Shown: piece by piece, positions 18,565 through 28,407 of the stretch
How positions within the stretch are numbered: the first letter of the stretch is position 1
Layout: the number at the start of each line of letters is the position of its first letter
From: Truepera radiovictrix DSM 17093
Lineage (GTDB): Bacteria > Deinococcota > Deinococci > Deinococcales > Trueperaceae
Reading direction: 5' to 3'
Assembly: GCF_000092425.1 (NCBI RefSeq)
Contig: NC_014221.1
Location: 2,547,001-2,611,000 of the forward strand
DNA: 64,000 bases
Position numbers and translations under genes: made by a program
Notes under the pieces: model-generated
Databases searched by the model: none
The model's input: only the letters and a program-made list of their open reading frames with translations
What the model was told of the DNA's origin: nothing

Positions 18565-18779
18565 GCCCCGAAGTGGCCGTTTTGGTGCGGGCCGCCCTGG
18601 TGGCGCTCGCCGTCTTTGGGCTCGAGGCCCTCGGTAGCGCCCGCACGCGGCGCAGGGGCGCCCTCGCGGCGAAAACGAGGCCGCCCGCCTCACCCCCCCA
18701 AGCTCCGGGCCCTGCGCCCGCTATTGTGCGGCTCGCCCCCCGCCCTCGAGCGCCGCACCAGGGCGAAAAGGCGGCCTGA
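18561..18779 (+). CDS. Small putative membrane protein
   Basis: 72 residues with one hydrophobic N-terminal segment (about residues 5-24) and a basic, Pro-rich tail. The start overlaps the stop of the 18-residue leader (ATGA). Nothing recognisable. It lies just before dnaE, which has its own promoter. The operator-controlled promoter upstream is the best sign that it is expressed. Confidence 0.4.
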   Translation: MSPEVAVLVRAALVALAVFGLEALGSARTRRRGALAAKTRPPASPPQAPGPAPAIVRLAPRPRAPHQGEKAA

Positions 18780-18822
18780 CCCCCACCCGAACCCACCGAA
18801 GATGGGGGGGTAACATAGGGAC

Positions 18823-21800
18823 ATGGCCGACGCTCCTGAACGCTCCACCCCCCTAGCGGCGCCCGCGCACGGTGCGGACTGCGCTTGCCAACCCGTCAAG
18901 TTCGCGCACCTCCACCAGCACACGGCGTACAGCCTCCTGGACGGGGCGGCGCGGATCAAAGACCTCATGGCGTGGGTCAAGGAGGTCTCGCCGGAGAACC
19001 CCACGGTCGCCATGACCGACCACGGCAACATGCACGGCGCGGTGGAGTTTTACAAAACGGCGGAGAAGTTTGGCGTCAAACCCATCCTCGGTTTCGAGGC
19101 CTACGTCACGGCGGGGAGCCGCTTTGAAAAACGGCGCCCCGCCGGCGCCTCGAAGCTCGACGGCGGTTACTTTCACCTAACGCTCCTCGCCAAAAACTTT
19201 AAGGGCTACCAAAACCTCTGCAAGCTCAACTCGCGGGGGTGGCTCGAGGGCTTCTACATGAAGCCGCGCGTCGACCACGAGCTCCTGCGCGAGTACTCGG
19301 AAGGGGTCATCGCCCTCTCGGGGTGCTTGGGGGCGCAGCTCCCCAGGTACCTGCTCGACTTGGGCGAAGAGGCGGGCGAGGAGATCCTCAAACAGTACCT
19401 CGATATCTACGGCGACAACTTCTTTATCGAGCTGCAAAACCACGTCCCCGAAAACCCGAGCGAGATGACCGAAAGCCTGCGCGAACTCACCGAGCAGCAG
19501 ACGCGCCTCAACCCGATGCTTAAAAGCCTCGCGCACAAGTACGGCCTCGGCATGGTCGCCACCAACGACGGGCACTACGTCAAGAAGGGGGACGCCAAAG
19601 CGCACGAGGCGCTCCTCGCCATTCAGACCAAGACGACGCTCTCGGACCCCAACCGCTTCCGCTTTCCCTGCGACGAGTTCTACGTCAAAACCCCCGAGGA
19701 GATGGCGCGGGCGATCCCCGAAAGCGAGTACGAGGGGGCGCTCTCGAATAGCGTCTTGGTGGCGGAGATGTGCAACGTGGAGCTGCCCATCGGCTCCAAA
19801 CGGGTCTATCAGATGCCCGAACTGCCGGTACCGGCGGGTCGCACGCTCGCCGAACAGCTCCGCGTGCAGACCTATGAGGGGCTTTTGGCGCGCTACCCCG
19901 TCATCGACGAGGCGCTGCTCCGGCGTTACCTCGCCCTGTCGGAGGTAGCCCCCAAATTAGGGCCTCTAAACACGCTTGAAGAGGTGCTGAGCGGCCTCGC
20001 CACCGCCGGGGAGGTGTGTCAGCGGCGGGCGCGCGAGGAGGGCACCAAATACGTCTCTTACGCGCACCTCGAAAAGCTCAAGGCGCAAGGGGGGGTGAGC
20101 GAGGAGGCGCTCACCATCTTGGAGCGCGCCGAGTACGAGCTCGGCGTGATCATCGCCATGGGTTTCCCCGACTACTTTCTGATCGTCGCCGACTTTATCA
20201 ACTGGGCCAAAAGCCAGGGGATCGCGGTCGGACCGGGGCGCGGGTCGGGGGCGGGGAGCCTCGTGGCGTACGCGACGCGCATCACCGACATCGACCCCTT
20301 GGCGTTCGACCTGCTCTTCGAGCGCTTTTTGAACCCCGACCGCGTCTCGATGCCCGACTTCGACGTCGACTTCTCCGACGCGCGGCGCATGGAGGTCGTC
20401 GATTACGTCCGGCGCAAGTACGGCGAGGAGAAAGTCGCGCAGATCGCCACGTTTGGGACGATGGCCTCCAAAGCGGCCGTGCGCGACGCCGCCAGGGTGC
20501 TCGAGGTCCCCTACGCCGACGCCGACGCCGTCTCTAAACTTATCCCCGTCGTCTTCGGACGTTCGACCCCCATCAAAAAGGCGCTCGAAGAGGTTTCCGA
20601 GATCCGCACCCTCTACGAGGGGGGCGCCAAGGAGTTCATGGACGTCGCCATGACCCTAGAGGGTTTGACGCGCCACGCCTCGGTCCACGCCGCGGGCGTG
20701 ATCATCGCGCGCGAGCCCATCCAGGAGCTCGCGCCGGTCTTTCGCAGCGGCGACGGCCCGATCGTCTGCCAGTACGACATGGGTTCGGTCGAGGAGCTGG
20801 GCTTTCTCAAGATGGACTTTTTGGGGCTGCGCACGCTCACCTTTATCGAGACGGCGGTGCGCATCATCGAGGAGTCGCGCGGCGTCACCTTGGATCCCGA
20901 CGCCTTCCCCCAGGGCGACCCGAAGACCTTTGAGCTGCTCTCGCGCGGCGAGGCGGCGGGGGTGTTTCAGTTCGAGTCGCCAGGGATGGTCGACACGCTT
21001 AAAAAGCTCCGTCCCAACCGGATCCAGGACCTGATCGCCGTCTCCGCGCTCTACCGCCCCGGCCCGATGGAAAACATCCCGACCTATATCCGGCGCCACC
21101 ACGGGCTCGAGGAGGTCGACTACACCGCCCAGTTCCCCGTCGCGGGCGAGTATTTGGCCCCCATCTTGGAGGAGACCTACGGCATCCCGGTCTACCAGGA
21201 GCAGATCATGCAGATCGCCCAGGCGGTCGCCGGCTACACCTTGGGCGAAGCGGACCTCTTGCGCCGCGCGATGGGGAAGAAAAAGGTCGAGGAGATGCTT
21301 AAGCAGCGCGAGGTGTTCCTCGCGGGCGCGGCCAAAAAGGGCATCCCGGCGGCCGAGGCGAGCGCCATTTTCGACCTTTTAGAGAAGTTCGCCAACTACG
21401 GCTTTAACAAGTGCTTGGTGGGCGACACGCTCATTCCAAACGCAGAAACGGGCGAACTCGTAACGATAAGAGAGCTTCACGAGGCCGGGTTGCGCCCCAC
21501 AGTCGTCAGCGTGTCGGCGCTCGAGCTGGTTCGGGCGCCCGTTGCGGAGACGCTCGAAAACGGCGTCAAACCGGTTTGGACGCTCGTGACGTCGCTCGGC
21601 AAGCGCATCACGGCGACCGGCAACCACCCCTTTTTGACGCTCGACGGCTGGAAAGACCTCAAAGATCTCCGCGTCGGCGACCGTATCGCTTCACCGGCGA
21701 AGCTGCCCGTGCAGGGCACCGAGCGTTGGGAGCCGCATCAGCTCGTGCTGCTCGGTTGGACGCTCTCCGAGGGCAACACGTGCCACCCTTGTGGGGTCTA

Positions 21801-23982
21801 CCTCTACAGCCAAGACGACCAGGCGGTCGCCGACATGGTGGCAGCGGCGCAGCGCTTCAGCAACACCTGCCCGACCGTCACGCGTCGGCCGGAGCGCCAG
21901 AACACCTACGACGTCTATCTGGGTACGGGGCGGCGTGGCGCCTCCAGCGGGGGCCGCTCTGGCGCACGGTTGTGGCTCGAGTCGCTCGGGGTCGTGGGGC
22001 AAAGCGCTTCAGAGAAGCACTTTCCTAAAGCCGTCTTTTCGCTCACCAACAGCTGCCTCGCCATCCTCCTGGGACGTTACTGGTCGGGAGACGGCTTCGT
22101 GGCCGGCAACGGCAACGTCACACCTTACGCAGCGACCGCCTCGAAAAAGCTCGCCACGCAGCTGCAGCACCTTCTGTTGCGCTTGGGCGTGGTCAGCCGC
22201 GTGACCCAAAAGCACTTCGCCTATAAAGAGGGCCGCGTAGGCTACACCGTACACGTCGTCGGGCGGCGCAGCGTCGAGGCGTTTTTGGAGCACCTCGCCC
22301 CACACATCGTCGGTAAAGAGGCGCAGCTCGCCTGCTTGCGCGAGGTGCTCAAGCGCACCCCGCCAGCGTGTGAAAGCGTCGACACGTTACCCCCGGAGGT
22401 CAAAACGTGGGTGCAGGAGGCGCAGCGCGAAAGCGGCTTGACCTGGCGTGAGATTGAAGCGCGGAGCGGGGTCTGTACAAAGGAGTTCTACAGCTCTTTG
22501 GGGGCGCACAAAAAGGGGTTTCGGCGCGCCACCATCGGCAAGCTCGCCGCGTTTTTCGGCTCCGAAAAGCTTCTGCGCGCGTGCAGTGAGGACCTCTTCT
22601 GGGAGCGCGTCGAGCGCATCGAACCTGCAGGCGAAGCGATGACCTACGACCTCACCGTCGAGGGCACGCACAACTTCGTCGCGGGTGACCTCATCGTGCA
22701 CAACTCGCACTCGGCCGCCTACGGCGCGCTCTCTTACCAGACTGCCTACTTAAAGGCGCACTACCCGGTCGAGTTCACCGCTGCGCTCCTCACCGTCGAA
22801 CGCGGCGACTCGGACAAGGTCGCGCAGTACGTTACCGACGCGCGCAAGTTGGGCGTGCAGGTCCTGCCCCCCGACATCAACGAGTCGCGGAGCGACTTTA
22901 CACCGGTCGGCGAGGTCGTGCGCTTCGGGCTCTACGGGATCAAAAACGTCGGCGACGGGGCGGTCGAGCACATCTTGGAGGTGCGCAAAGCGGGACCTTT
23001 TAAAGACCTCTTCGACTTCTGCAAACGGGTCGACTCGAGCCTCGTCAACAAGCGCGCGTTGGAGCACCTCGTCAAAGCGGGGGCGTTCGACAAACTCGGC
23101 GACCGCAGCGCGATGCTCGCCAACTTAGAGAGCGCCATGAAGTGGGGTGCGGCGCAGCGCGAGCAGGCGGCGGCCGGGCAGCTGTCGCTCTTCGGCGCCG
23201 AGGAGGTCAAACCGCCCGAGGTCAAGGTCGAAAAGCCCTACAGCACCCTCGAGCTGCTGCGCTTTGAAAAGGAGGCGCTGGGGCTCTACATCTCCGACCA
23301 CCCCATGAACTCGTACCCGGGGCTCGCGCACGCGGCGAGCTGCACGGTCGCGGGGCTCGAGGCGTGCTACCGGGAGCTCGTCGCCGCCTCGCGGGGGGAG
23401 ACGCGGCAGCGCCTGGTGCTCGCGGGCATCATGCAAAACGTCGTCAAAAAGGCCGCGCGTTCGGGCAACATGATGGCGTTTTTCGACCTCACCGACGAGA
23501 CCGGCAGCAAGGAGGTGGTCGCTTTCGGGCGCACCTACGAGGAGGTCGCCGACAAGCTCCGGGAGGACGCGCCCGTGGTGCTCGTGGTCGAGGTCTCCGA
23601 ACGCGAGGGGACGCTGCGGCTGATGGTCGACAAACTCATCCGCTGGGACATGCGGGAAAACCTCCCCGAGGTCGCGGTCGTCACGTTCGACCTCAGCGAG
23701 GTCGACGAGCCGCTCCTGACCGACTTTCGCAGCCGCGTCGACGAGCTTGCGGGCACCACCCCTTTGCAGCTCAAGGTGCGCGCCCCGTGGGGCACCGCGA
23801 CCTATCAGACCGAGGGGCTACGCATCGACAGCGCGCGCCTTAAGGAGCTCGAGCACACCTGCCCCTGGCTCCGCGCGGACGTGACGTTAGACCGCGACGG
23901 GCTCCTGCGGGCGGCAGCCAACCGGGGGCGCTTCGGCAAACCCCAGGAGGCGGCGTTCCGCCCCGCCGAGGTGCCCTTTTAG
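18823..23982 (+). CDS. dnaE: DNA polymerase III alpha subunit with intein
   Basis: 1719 residues; about 1288 after intein removal. It is the replicative polymerase. An N-terminal PHP domain starts near residue 25 (FAHLHQHTAYSLLDG), the catalytic Asp motif PDFDVDFSD lies near residue 511, and the helix-hairpin-helix and OB-fold regions follow the intein. The intein (residues 864-1294) interrupts the very conserved GFNK/SHSAAYGALSYQ site in the polymerase core, so splicing is needed for activity. TAACAT lies 6 nt before the ATG (leaderless pattern). DnaX is encoded about 30 kb away. Confidence 0.95.
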   Translation: MADAPERSTPLAAPAHGADCACQPVKFAHLHQHTAYSLLDGAARIKDLMAWVKEVSPENPTVAMTDHGNMHGAVEFYKTAEKFGVKPILGFEAYVTAGSRFEKRRPAGASKLDGGYFHLTLLAKNFKGYQNLCKLNSRGWLEGFYMKPRVDHELLREYSEGVIALSGCLGAQLPRYLLDLGEEAGEEILKQYLDIYGDNFFIELQNHVPENPSEMTESLRELTEQQTRLNPMLKSLAHKYGLGMVATNDGHYVKKGDAKAHEALLAIQTKTTLSDPNRFRFPCDEFYVKTPEEMARAIPESEYEGALSNSVLVAEMCNVELPIGSKRVYQMPELPVPAGRTLAEQLRVQTYEGLLARYPVIDEALLRRYLALSEVAPKLGPLNTLEEVLSGLATAGEVCQRRAREEGTKYVSYAHLEKLKAQGGVSEEALTILERAEYELGVIIAMGFPDYFLIVADFINWAKSQGIAVGPGRGSGAGSLVAYATRITDIDPLAFDLLFERFLNPDRVSMPDFDVDFSDARRMEVVDYVRRKYGEEKVAQIATFGTMASKAAVRDAARVLEVPYADADAVSKLIPVVFGRSTPIKKALEEVSEIRTLYEGGAKEFMDVAMTLEGLTRHASVHAAGVIIAREPIQELAPVFRSGDGPIVCQYDMGSVEELGFLKMDFLGLRTLTFIETAVRIIEESRGVTLDPDAFPQGDPKTFELLSRGEAAGVFQFESPGMVDTLKKLRPNRIQDLIAVSALYRPGPMENIPTYIRRHHGLEEVDYTAQFPVAGEYLAPILEETYGIPVYQEQIMQIAQAVAGYTLGEADLLRRAMGKKKVEEMLKQREVFLAGAAKKGIPAAEASAIFDLLEKFANYGFNKCLVGDTLIPNAETGELVTIRELHEAGLRPTVVSVSALELVRAPVAETLENGVKPVWTLVTSLGKRITATGNHPFLTLDGWKDLKDLRVGDRIASPAKLPVQGTERWEPHQLVLLGWTLSEGNTCHPCGVYLYSQDDQAVADMVAAAQRFSNTCPTVTRRPERQNTYDVYLGTGRRGASSGGRSGARLWLESLGVVGQSASEKHFPKAVFSLTNSCLAILLGRYWSGDGFVAGNGNVTPYAATASKKLATQLQHLLLRLGVVSRVTQKHFAYKEGRVGYTVHVVGRRSVEAFLEHLAPHIVGKEAQLACLREVLKRTPPACESVDTLPPEVKTWVQEAQRESGLTWREIEARSGVCTKEFYSSLGAHKKGFRRATIGKLAAFFGSEKLLRACSEDLFWERVERIEPAGEAMTYDLTVEGTHNFVAGDLIVHNSHSAAYGALSYQTAYLKAHYPVEFTAALLTVERGDSDKVAQYVTDARKLGVQVLPPDINESRSDFTPVGEVVRFGLYGIKNVGDGAVEHILEVRKAGPFKDLFDFCKRVDSSLVNKRALEHLVKAGAFDKLGDRSAMLANLESAMKWGAAQREQAAAGQLSLFGAEEVKPPEVKVEKPYSTLELLRFEKEALGLYISDHPMNSYPGLAHAASCTVAGLEACYRELVAASRGETRQRLVLAGIMQNVVKKAARSGNMMAFFDLTDETGSKEVVAFGRTYEEVADKLREDAPVVLVVEVSEREGTLRLMVDKLIRWDMRENLPEVAVVTFDLSEVDEPLLTDFRSRVDELAGTTPLQLKVRAPWGTATYQTEGLRIDSARLKELEHTCPWLRADVTLDRDGLLRAAANRGRFGKPQEAAFRPAEVPF
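21412..22704 (+). mobile_element. DnaE intein with LAGLIDADG (DOD) endonuclease
   Basis: A 431-residue in-frame insertion starting with Cys (CLVGDTLI) and ending VHN, followed by Ser. Splicing blocks are intact: block B has TATGNH with the conserved Thr and His, block F is YDLTVEGTHNFVA, and block G is LIVHN. The two DOD motifs read LLGWTLSEG (113-121) and LLGRYWSGDG (219-228), so a homing endonuclease is present. Near the C-terminal side there is a helix-turn-helix-like stretch (about 325-375). The insertion point is four residues downstream of the cyanobacterial split DnaE intein site. Confidence 0.93.
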
Positions 23983-24032
23983 GGGTCCGGTGTCGAGCCT
24001 GGGGCGCGCTGCGTGTCCGTATCCGTAGCCCC

Positions 24033-24051
24033 CACGCGCCACGGGCCACAA
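24033..24051. repeat. Dispersed GTGGCC-type repeat
   Basis: CACGCGCCACGGGCCACAA belongs to a family of short intergenic repeats built on GTGGCCTGTGGCTCGTGGC; related copies are at 47708-47732, 48461-48516 and 61998-62027. Confidence 0.45.
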
Positions 24052-24114
24052 CCCCGCGACTGCTCTGGTACCTGCAGCACCCGGTGAGGGCGCTCGAGGC
24101 TGCACACTTGAGGT

Positions 24115-24708
24115 ATGGCTCCCTACCCCGCCAGAGGGCTGCGCCGCACCGTGCTCGCCGTCGCCCTGCTCAACCTCGCCTACTTCGGCCTCGAGTTCGG
24201 CGTCGCGCGGGCGATCGGCTCGGTTGCGCTCTTTGCCGACAGCATCGACTTTTTAGAGGACGGGTCGGTAAACCTGCTGATCCTCTTCGCGCTCGGTTGG
24301 AGCGCCCCCAACCGGGCGCGTTTGGGCGTGGGGCTCTCGCTGTTGCTGCTCGTCCCGGGGTTCGCCGCCCTCTGGACGGCGGGGAGCAAGCTCCTGCACC
24401 CCCTCCCCCCCGACCCGGCGCCGCTCTCGGCTGTGGGCCTAGGGGCGCTCGGGGTCAACCTGCTCTGCGCGTGGCTGCTGGTGCGCTACCGCGAGCACCG
24501 GGGCAGTCTGGTCCGCGCGGCGTTTTTGTCGGCGCGCAACGACGCGCTCGCCAACCTCGCCATCCTCGCCGCCGCACTTCTGACGCTCGCGACCCTCTCG
24601 GCGTGGCCCGACCTCGTCGTGGGGCTTGGGATTGCGGCGCTGAACGCCGGCGCGGCCGCCGAGGTCTACCGGGCAGCCCGCGCCGAACGGCACCCCGCCG
24701 CCCCGTAG
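24115..24708 (+). CDS. Cation diffusion facilitator-like membrane protein
   Basis: 197 residues with about six TM helices. Two stretches resemble the metal-site helices of CDF transporters: LFADSIDFLEDGSVN (TM2) and SARNDALANLAILAAALLT (TM5). It lacks the usual cytoplasmic C-terminal domain, so it is shorter than the typical 280-300 residues. CDF proteins export Zn, Co, Cd or Mn by proton exchange. The ligand residues are Asp-rich rather than His/Asp, so metal preference is unclear. Confidence 0.7.
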   Translation: MAPYPARGLRRTVLAVALLNLAYFGLEFGVARAIGSVALFADSIDFLEDGSVNLLILFALGWSAPNRARLGVGLSLLLLVPGFAALWTAGSKLLHPLPPDPAPLSAVGLGALGVNLLCAWLLVRYREHRGSLVRAAFLSARNDALANLAILAAALLTLATLSAWPDLVVGLGIAALNAGAAAEVYRAARAERHPAAP

Positions 24709-24925
24709 CACCCTCCGTCACGAACCGCGATGCGGGGTCGTGCTGGGGTGAGGTTGGCGAGCCGCGCGCCAATCCGCTAGCAGCGGGGGTGGAGCCACAC
24801 ACCCCCGCGGCGCCCTCACGTCCCGTCACCGCTACGCCAACAGGGTGTCTGGGGGCGGAGGCAGATGAGAGACGTGTGTAAGACGTTGGCCACGTGAGCA
24901 CCCAGGGGTTCGTTATACTGCCCCA

Positions 24926-26038
24926 ATGGCAGATTACTACGAGCTTTTAGGGGTTTCTAGAACCGCGGACGCCGCCGAGATCAAGTCCGCTTACCGAAAG
25001 CTCGCGCTCAAGTATCACCCCGACCGCAACCCCGGCGACAAGACGGCCGAAGAGAGGTTTAAAAAACTCAACGAGGCCTACGCGGTGCTCTCCGACCCGG
25101 AAAAGCGCGCCCACTACGACCGCTACGGCACCGCCGAACCGGGCCCCGTGGCGGGCGACATCTTCGACATCTTCGCCTCGGTCTTTGGCGGCGGCGGGTT
25201 CGGGACGGGCTTCGGGACGCGCGTGCAGCGCGCGCAGCAGGGTGAGGACCTCGAGACCACCTTGACGATCACCCTCGAGCAGGCGCGCGCCGGGGCTGAG
25301 GTCCCCTTGGAGGTCGAGCACCTAGGGGTCTGCAGGCGCTGTGACGGCGCGCGCGCCGAACCGGGTTCGGGGGGGCGGCAGATCTGCCCCACGTGCCGCG
25401 GCGCCGGTCAGGTGCGGGCGCAGACGCAGTCGTTTTTCGGCACCGTGGTGACCAACCAACTCTGCGGGCAGTGCCGCGGCCTCGGCGAGGTGATCACCAC
25501 CCCCTGCAGCGCGTGCCGGGGTGCGGGGCGCACGCGGGTGACGGAGACCGTGACGGTCAAGCTCCCGCGCGGTATCGACGGGGGGTACCGGCTGCGCATC
25601 CCGCGCGCGGGCAACGCCGGGCTCGACGGCGGCCCGGCGGGCGACCTGTACGTCTACATTCAGCTCGAGCCGCACCCGCACTTTTCCCGCGACGGCGACG
25701 ATTTGCGCTACGAGCTCGCGGTCGGCATCGCCCAAGCCGCGCTCGGCTGCGCCTTCGAGGTGCCCACGATGGACGGCAGCGAGGTCATCCAGGTCCCCCC
25801 CGGCACCCAACCCGGCACCGAGTTCCGCCTCCGCGGGGAGGGGATGCCGCGGCTCCAGGGTCACGGCGTGGGCGACCTCATCGTCACCGTCCGGGTCGAG
25901 GTCCCGCAGAAGCTCTCGCCGCGCGCGCGCGAGCTGCTCGAGCACTACGCCGCCGAGGTGGGCGAGACCATCGAACCGCACGAGGGGTTGGGCGAACGGC
26001 TGCGCGGGCTTTTCCGTCGGCCCAAAGTCGAGCGCTAG
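24926..26038 (+). CDS. dnaJ: Chaperone DnaJ (Hsp40)
   Basis: 370-residue type I J protein. The J domain has the HPD motif (YHPDRNPGD), then a short Gly/Phe region, then four zinc-binding CxxCxGxG-type motifs ([32 protein letters not shown]), then the substrate-binding C-terminal domains. It delivers unfolded proteins to DnaK. The first zinc motif ends in AR instead of xG. TATACT lies 6 nt before the ATG. dnaK and grpE are not adjacent. Confidence 0.93.
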   Translation: MADYYELLGVSRTADAAEIKSAYRKLALKYHPDRNPGDKTAEERFKKLNEAYAVLSDPEKRAHYDRYGTAEPGPVAGDIFDIFASVFGGGGFGTGFGTRVQRAQQGEDLETTLTITLEQARAGAEVPLEVEHLGVCRRCDGARAEPGSGGRQICPTCRGAGQVRAQTQSFFGTVVTNQLCGQCRGLGEVITTPCSACRGAGRTRVTETVTVKLPRGIDGGYRLRIPRAGNAGLDGGPAGDLYVYIQLEPHPHFSRDGDDLRYELAVGIAQAALGCAFEVPTMDGSEVIQVPPGTQPGTEFRLRGEGMPRLQGHGVGDLIVTVRVEVPQKLSPRARELLEHYAAEVGETIEPHEGLGERLRGLFRRPKVER

Positions 26039-26144
26039 ACCCGTCCGGCCCGCCGCTGACGACCGGCGCCGTGTCCGGCACGCACGCTTTGGCACGCACG
26101 CTCGGTGGTGACCGTAAAGCGCGGGGGGCGCAGGCGACGCGCGC

Positions 26145-27005
26145 CTACATCCACCGCCGGCGCCGCTTGTACGCCTTGACCTCGCGAAACGACTTGCGCT
26201 CGCCGCCCCCCGTGGTTCCCATGTAGAACTCCTTAACGTCCGGGTTGTCGCGCAAGGCGGCGGCGCTCCCCTCGAGCACGATCCGCCCCCCCTCCATGAT
26301 GTAGCCGTAGTCGGCGATAGAGAGCGCGACATTAGCGTTCTGCTCGACCACCACGACCGTCGTCCCGGCAGCGTTGATGGCCCTGATGCGCTCAAAGATG
26401 TCGCGCACCAACAGGGGCGCCAAACCGAGCGAGGGTTCGTCGAGCAAGAGCAGCTTGGGCCGCGCCATCAAGGCCCGCCCGATAGCGAGCATCTGCTGCT
26501 CACCCCCCGAGGTGTACCCCGCTTGGCGCTGCCGGAGGTCGTAGAGGCGCGGGAAGATCTCGTAGATCCCTTGCAGCTCGGCCCTGACGTCGGTGCCGGC
26601 GGGGCGGGTGATCGAACCGACGCGCAGGTTCTCCTCGACGGTGAGGTGCTTAAAGACGCGGCGCCCCTCGGGCACGCTGACGATGCCCAACTTGACGAGC
26701 GCGCGCCCCCCGAGGGCGTTTGTACGCCGCCCCTCGAAGGTGATGGTGCCCCCCTGCAGCGAGCCGTTTTCGGGCTTTAACAGGCCCGAGAGAGCGCGCA
26801 GCGTCGTCGTCTTGCCCGCCCCGTTGGTGCCGAGCAGCGCGACCACCTTGCCGCGCGGCACCGCGAACGAGACGCCGCGCAGCACCTGGACGATGTCGTG
26901 GTAGACGACCTCTAAGTTGTTGACCTCGAGCTGCAGCTCGCCGAGGTCGCTCGGGCGCACGGGGGCGCTGTGAGGGCCTGAGCTAGGCGCGTCCGCTTGG
27001 GTCAT
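26145..27005 (-). CDS. livF: Branched-chain amino acid type ABC transporter ATPase
   Basis: 286 residues: Walker A GTNGAGKTTT, signature TSGGEQQMLAIGRAL, Walker B LLLLDEPSLGL. The C-terminal tail (KSFREVKAYKRRRRW) is typical of the LivF subgroup found together with an acyl-CoA synthetase. It is the last gene of the operon livG-acs-livH-livM-livK-livF and runs convergently to dnaJ. Substrate is set by LivK and is not certain to be an amino acid. Confidence 0.88.
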   Translation of the reverse strand: MTQADAPSSGPHSAPVRPSDLGELQLEVNNLEVVYHDIVQVLRGVSFAVPRGKVVALLGTNGAGKTTTLRALSGLLKPENGSLQGGTITFEGRRTNALGGRALVKLGIVSVPEGRRVFKHLTVEENLRVGSITRPAGTDVRAELQGIYEIFPRLYDLRQRQAGYTSGGEQQMLAIGRALMARPKLLLLDEPSLGLAPLLVRDIFERIRAINAAGTTVVVVEQNANVALSIADYGYIMEGGRIVLEGSAAALRDNPDVKEFYMGTTGGGERKSFREVKAYKRRRRWM

Positions 27006-27052
27006 AGGTGTCCCGTCGGGCGGGTGTGGGGGCGCTAGGGCCCCCGGGCGCC

Positions 27053-28252
27053 CTAATCGCGAGGGTGAACCTGCGCGAAGGTCTCGGAGTTGTAGGGCTC
27101 GGTGATGGCGACAAACTCGCCCTCTTGCACCTGCAGCAGCCTGAGCGCGTCGACCCCGACCCGGTCGGTGTCGCTAAAGGAGATCGGCCCGACGGCGAAA
27201 CCGGGGTCGAAGGCGCCGTCGGCGTCGTCGTTCATCGCGAGCAGCGCTTCGTACATCGTCGCCGAGGTCACCTCGTCGCCCCGCTCTAGCACCCGCCGCG
27301 CCGCCTCCGCGTAGATCGCGACTTGCATCAGACCGGTGGTGTAGTTTACGTCGGCGATCGTCGTTTCGGAGCGGCCGTAGCGCTCGCCGATCTCACGTTG
27401 CAGCGCCATACCGGGTGCGTCTTCGTCGCTGCGTACAAAGTACGAGGTCGCCCAGATGTACCCCTCGGCGGCGTCCCCCGCGAGGTCGGTGAGCGTCGCA
27501 CCGCCCGTGTAGTGCGCGCCCATAAAGGTCATCGTGTCAAAGAGCCCCAACGCTTGTGCCGCGTTGAGCATCGCCGCTACGGGCGACTCGACCGTCTGCG
27601 CCAGGACGTACTGCACCCCCTGCGAGCTCCAGCGCTGGAGCATGGCGGTGTAGTCGGTCGCCTCGCCGTGCTCTTGCACGTCAATGATCTCGACGCCCAA
27701 AAGCTCCGCCGCCGCCCGCGCGTCGGTTACAGGGTCGCGACCGAACGGGCTCGGGTGGCTCAAGATCGCGATGCGCACCGGGTCCTCACCCTCGTGGTTG
27801 TCGGCGACGTACTCCATCAAGGCGAGCAGCTGCTCGCTATAGGTGGTGATCGGCAGGAAGTTGTACTCGTTGTCGGGCGGGTCGATGACCCCGATGTGGT
27901 AGCTCGCCGAGATAACCGGCATCTCCTCCTCGACGGCGTTGACTTTGAGCTGCAAGGTCGCGCCGGTCGAGTACGAGATAAAGGCGACCATCCCCTCGTC
28001 TAGGTAAGCTTCAAAGTTGCGCAGGGTGTTGTTGTTGTCATACGCGTCGTCGTTGATCAGGCAGCGCAGCGTCGCGCCGTCGGGCAGTAACCCCTCGTCG
28101 TTGACGTAGCGGCAGTAGTCGGTCACCCCCTCGAAGACGAAGCGGCCCGCGTCGCTCGTGGGCCCCGTCGCGGCCCCCGACCACCCGATGACGACCTCCT
28201 GCGCCGACGCGGCGCCCAAGAGAAGCGGCAGTAGCAGTGCAGCTCTTTTCAT
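27053..28252 (-). CDS. livK: Branched-chain amino acid type ABC transporter binding protein
   Basis: A 399-residue periplasmic-type binding protein with a clear signal peptide (hydrophobic stretch ending at AASAQ, cleavage near residue 18). The remainder is the bilobed Leu/Ile/Val-binding fold. A strong GGAGGAG site precedes the ATG at 28252. A cluster of GTAGCTATAC-type repeats lies about 55 bp upstream, so it may have its own internal control. With an acyl-CoA synthetase in the operon, the ligand could be a carboxylic acid rather than an amino acid. Confidence 0.87.
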   Translation of the reverse strand: MKRAALLLPLLLGAASAQEVVIGWSGAATGPTSDAGRFVFEGVTDYCRYVNDEGLLPDGATLRCLINDDAYDNNNTLRNFEAYLDEGMVAFISYSTGATLQLKVNAVEEEMPVISASYHIGVIDPPDNEYNFLPITTYSEQLLALMEYVADNHEGEDPVRIAILSHPSPFGRDPVTDARAAAELLGVEIIDVQEHGEATDYTAMLQRWSSQGVQYVLAQTVESPVAAMLNAAQALGLFDTMTFMGAHYTGGATLTDLAGDAAEGYIWATSYFVRSDEDAPGMALQREIGERYGRSETTIADVNYTTGLMQVAIYAEAARRVLERGDEVTSATMYEALLAMNDDADGAFDPGFAVGPISFSDTDRVGVDALRLLQVQEGEFVAITEPYNSETFAQVHPRD

Positions 28253-28307
28253 CTCTCCTCCTTCAAGCCTTTAGCGCGTGACAAGACGACCGGACATCCA
28301 ACGAGCG

Positions 28308-28343
28308 GTAGCTATACCCTGTAGCTATACGTAGCTGTACCCT
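28308..28343 (-). repeat. Three iterated GTAGCTATAC-type repeats upstream of livK
   Basis: GTAGCTATACCCT (28308-28320), GTAGCTATAC (28321-28330) and GTAGCTGTACCCT (28331-28343) follow each other directly between livM and livK. They look like an operator or internal promoter region for livK. Confidence 0.5.
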
Positions 28344-28407
28344 GGTCGAACCCCCTTTACCTGCAGCCCACGCTTAGGGCGCGGCGCCTGAGCACCGTTA
28401 AGCTGCC

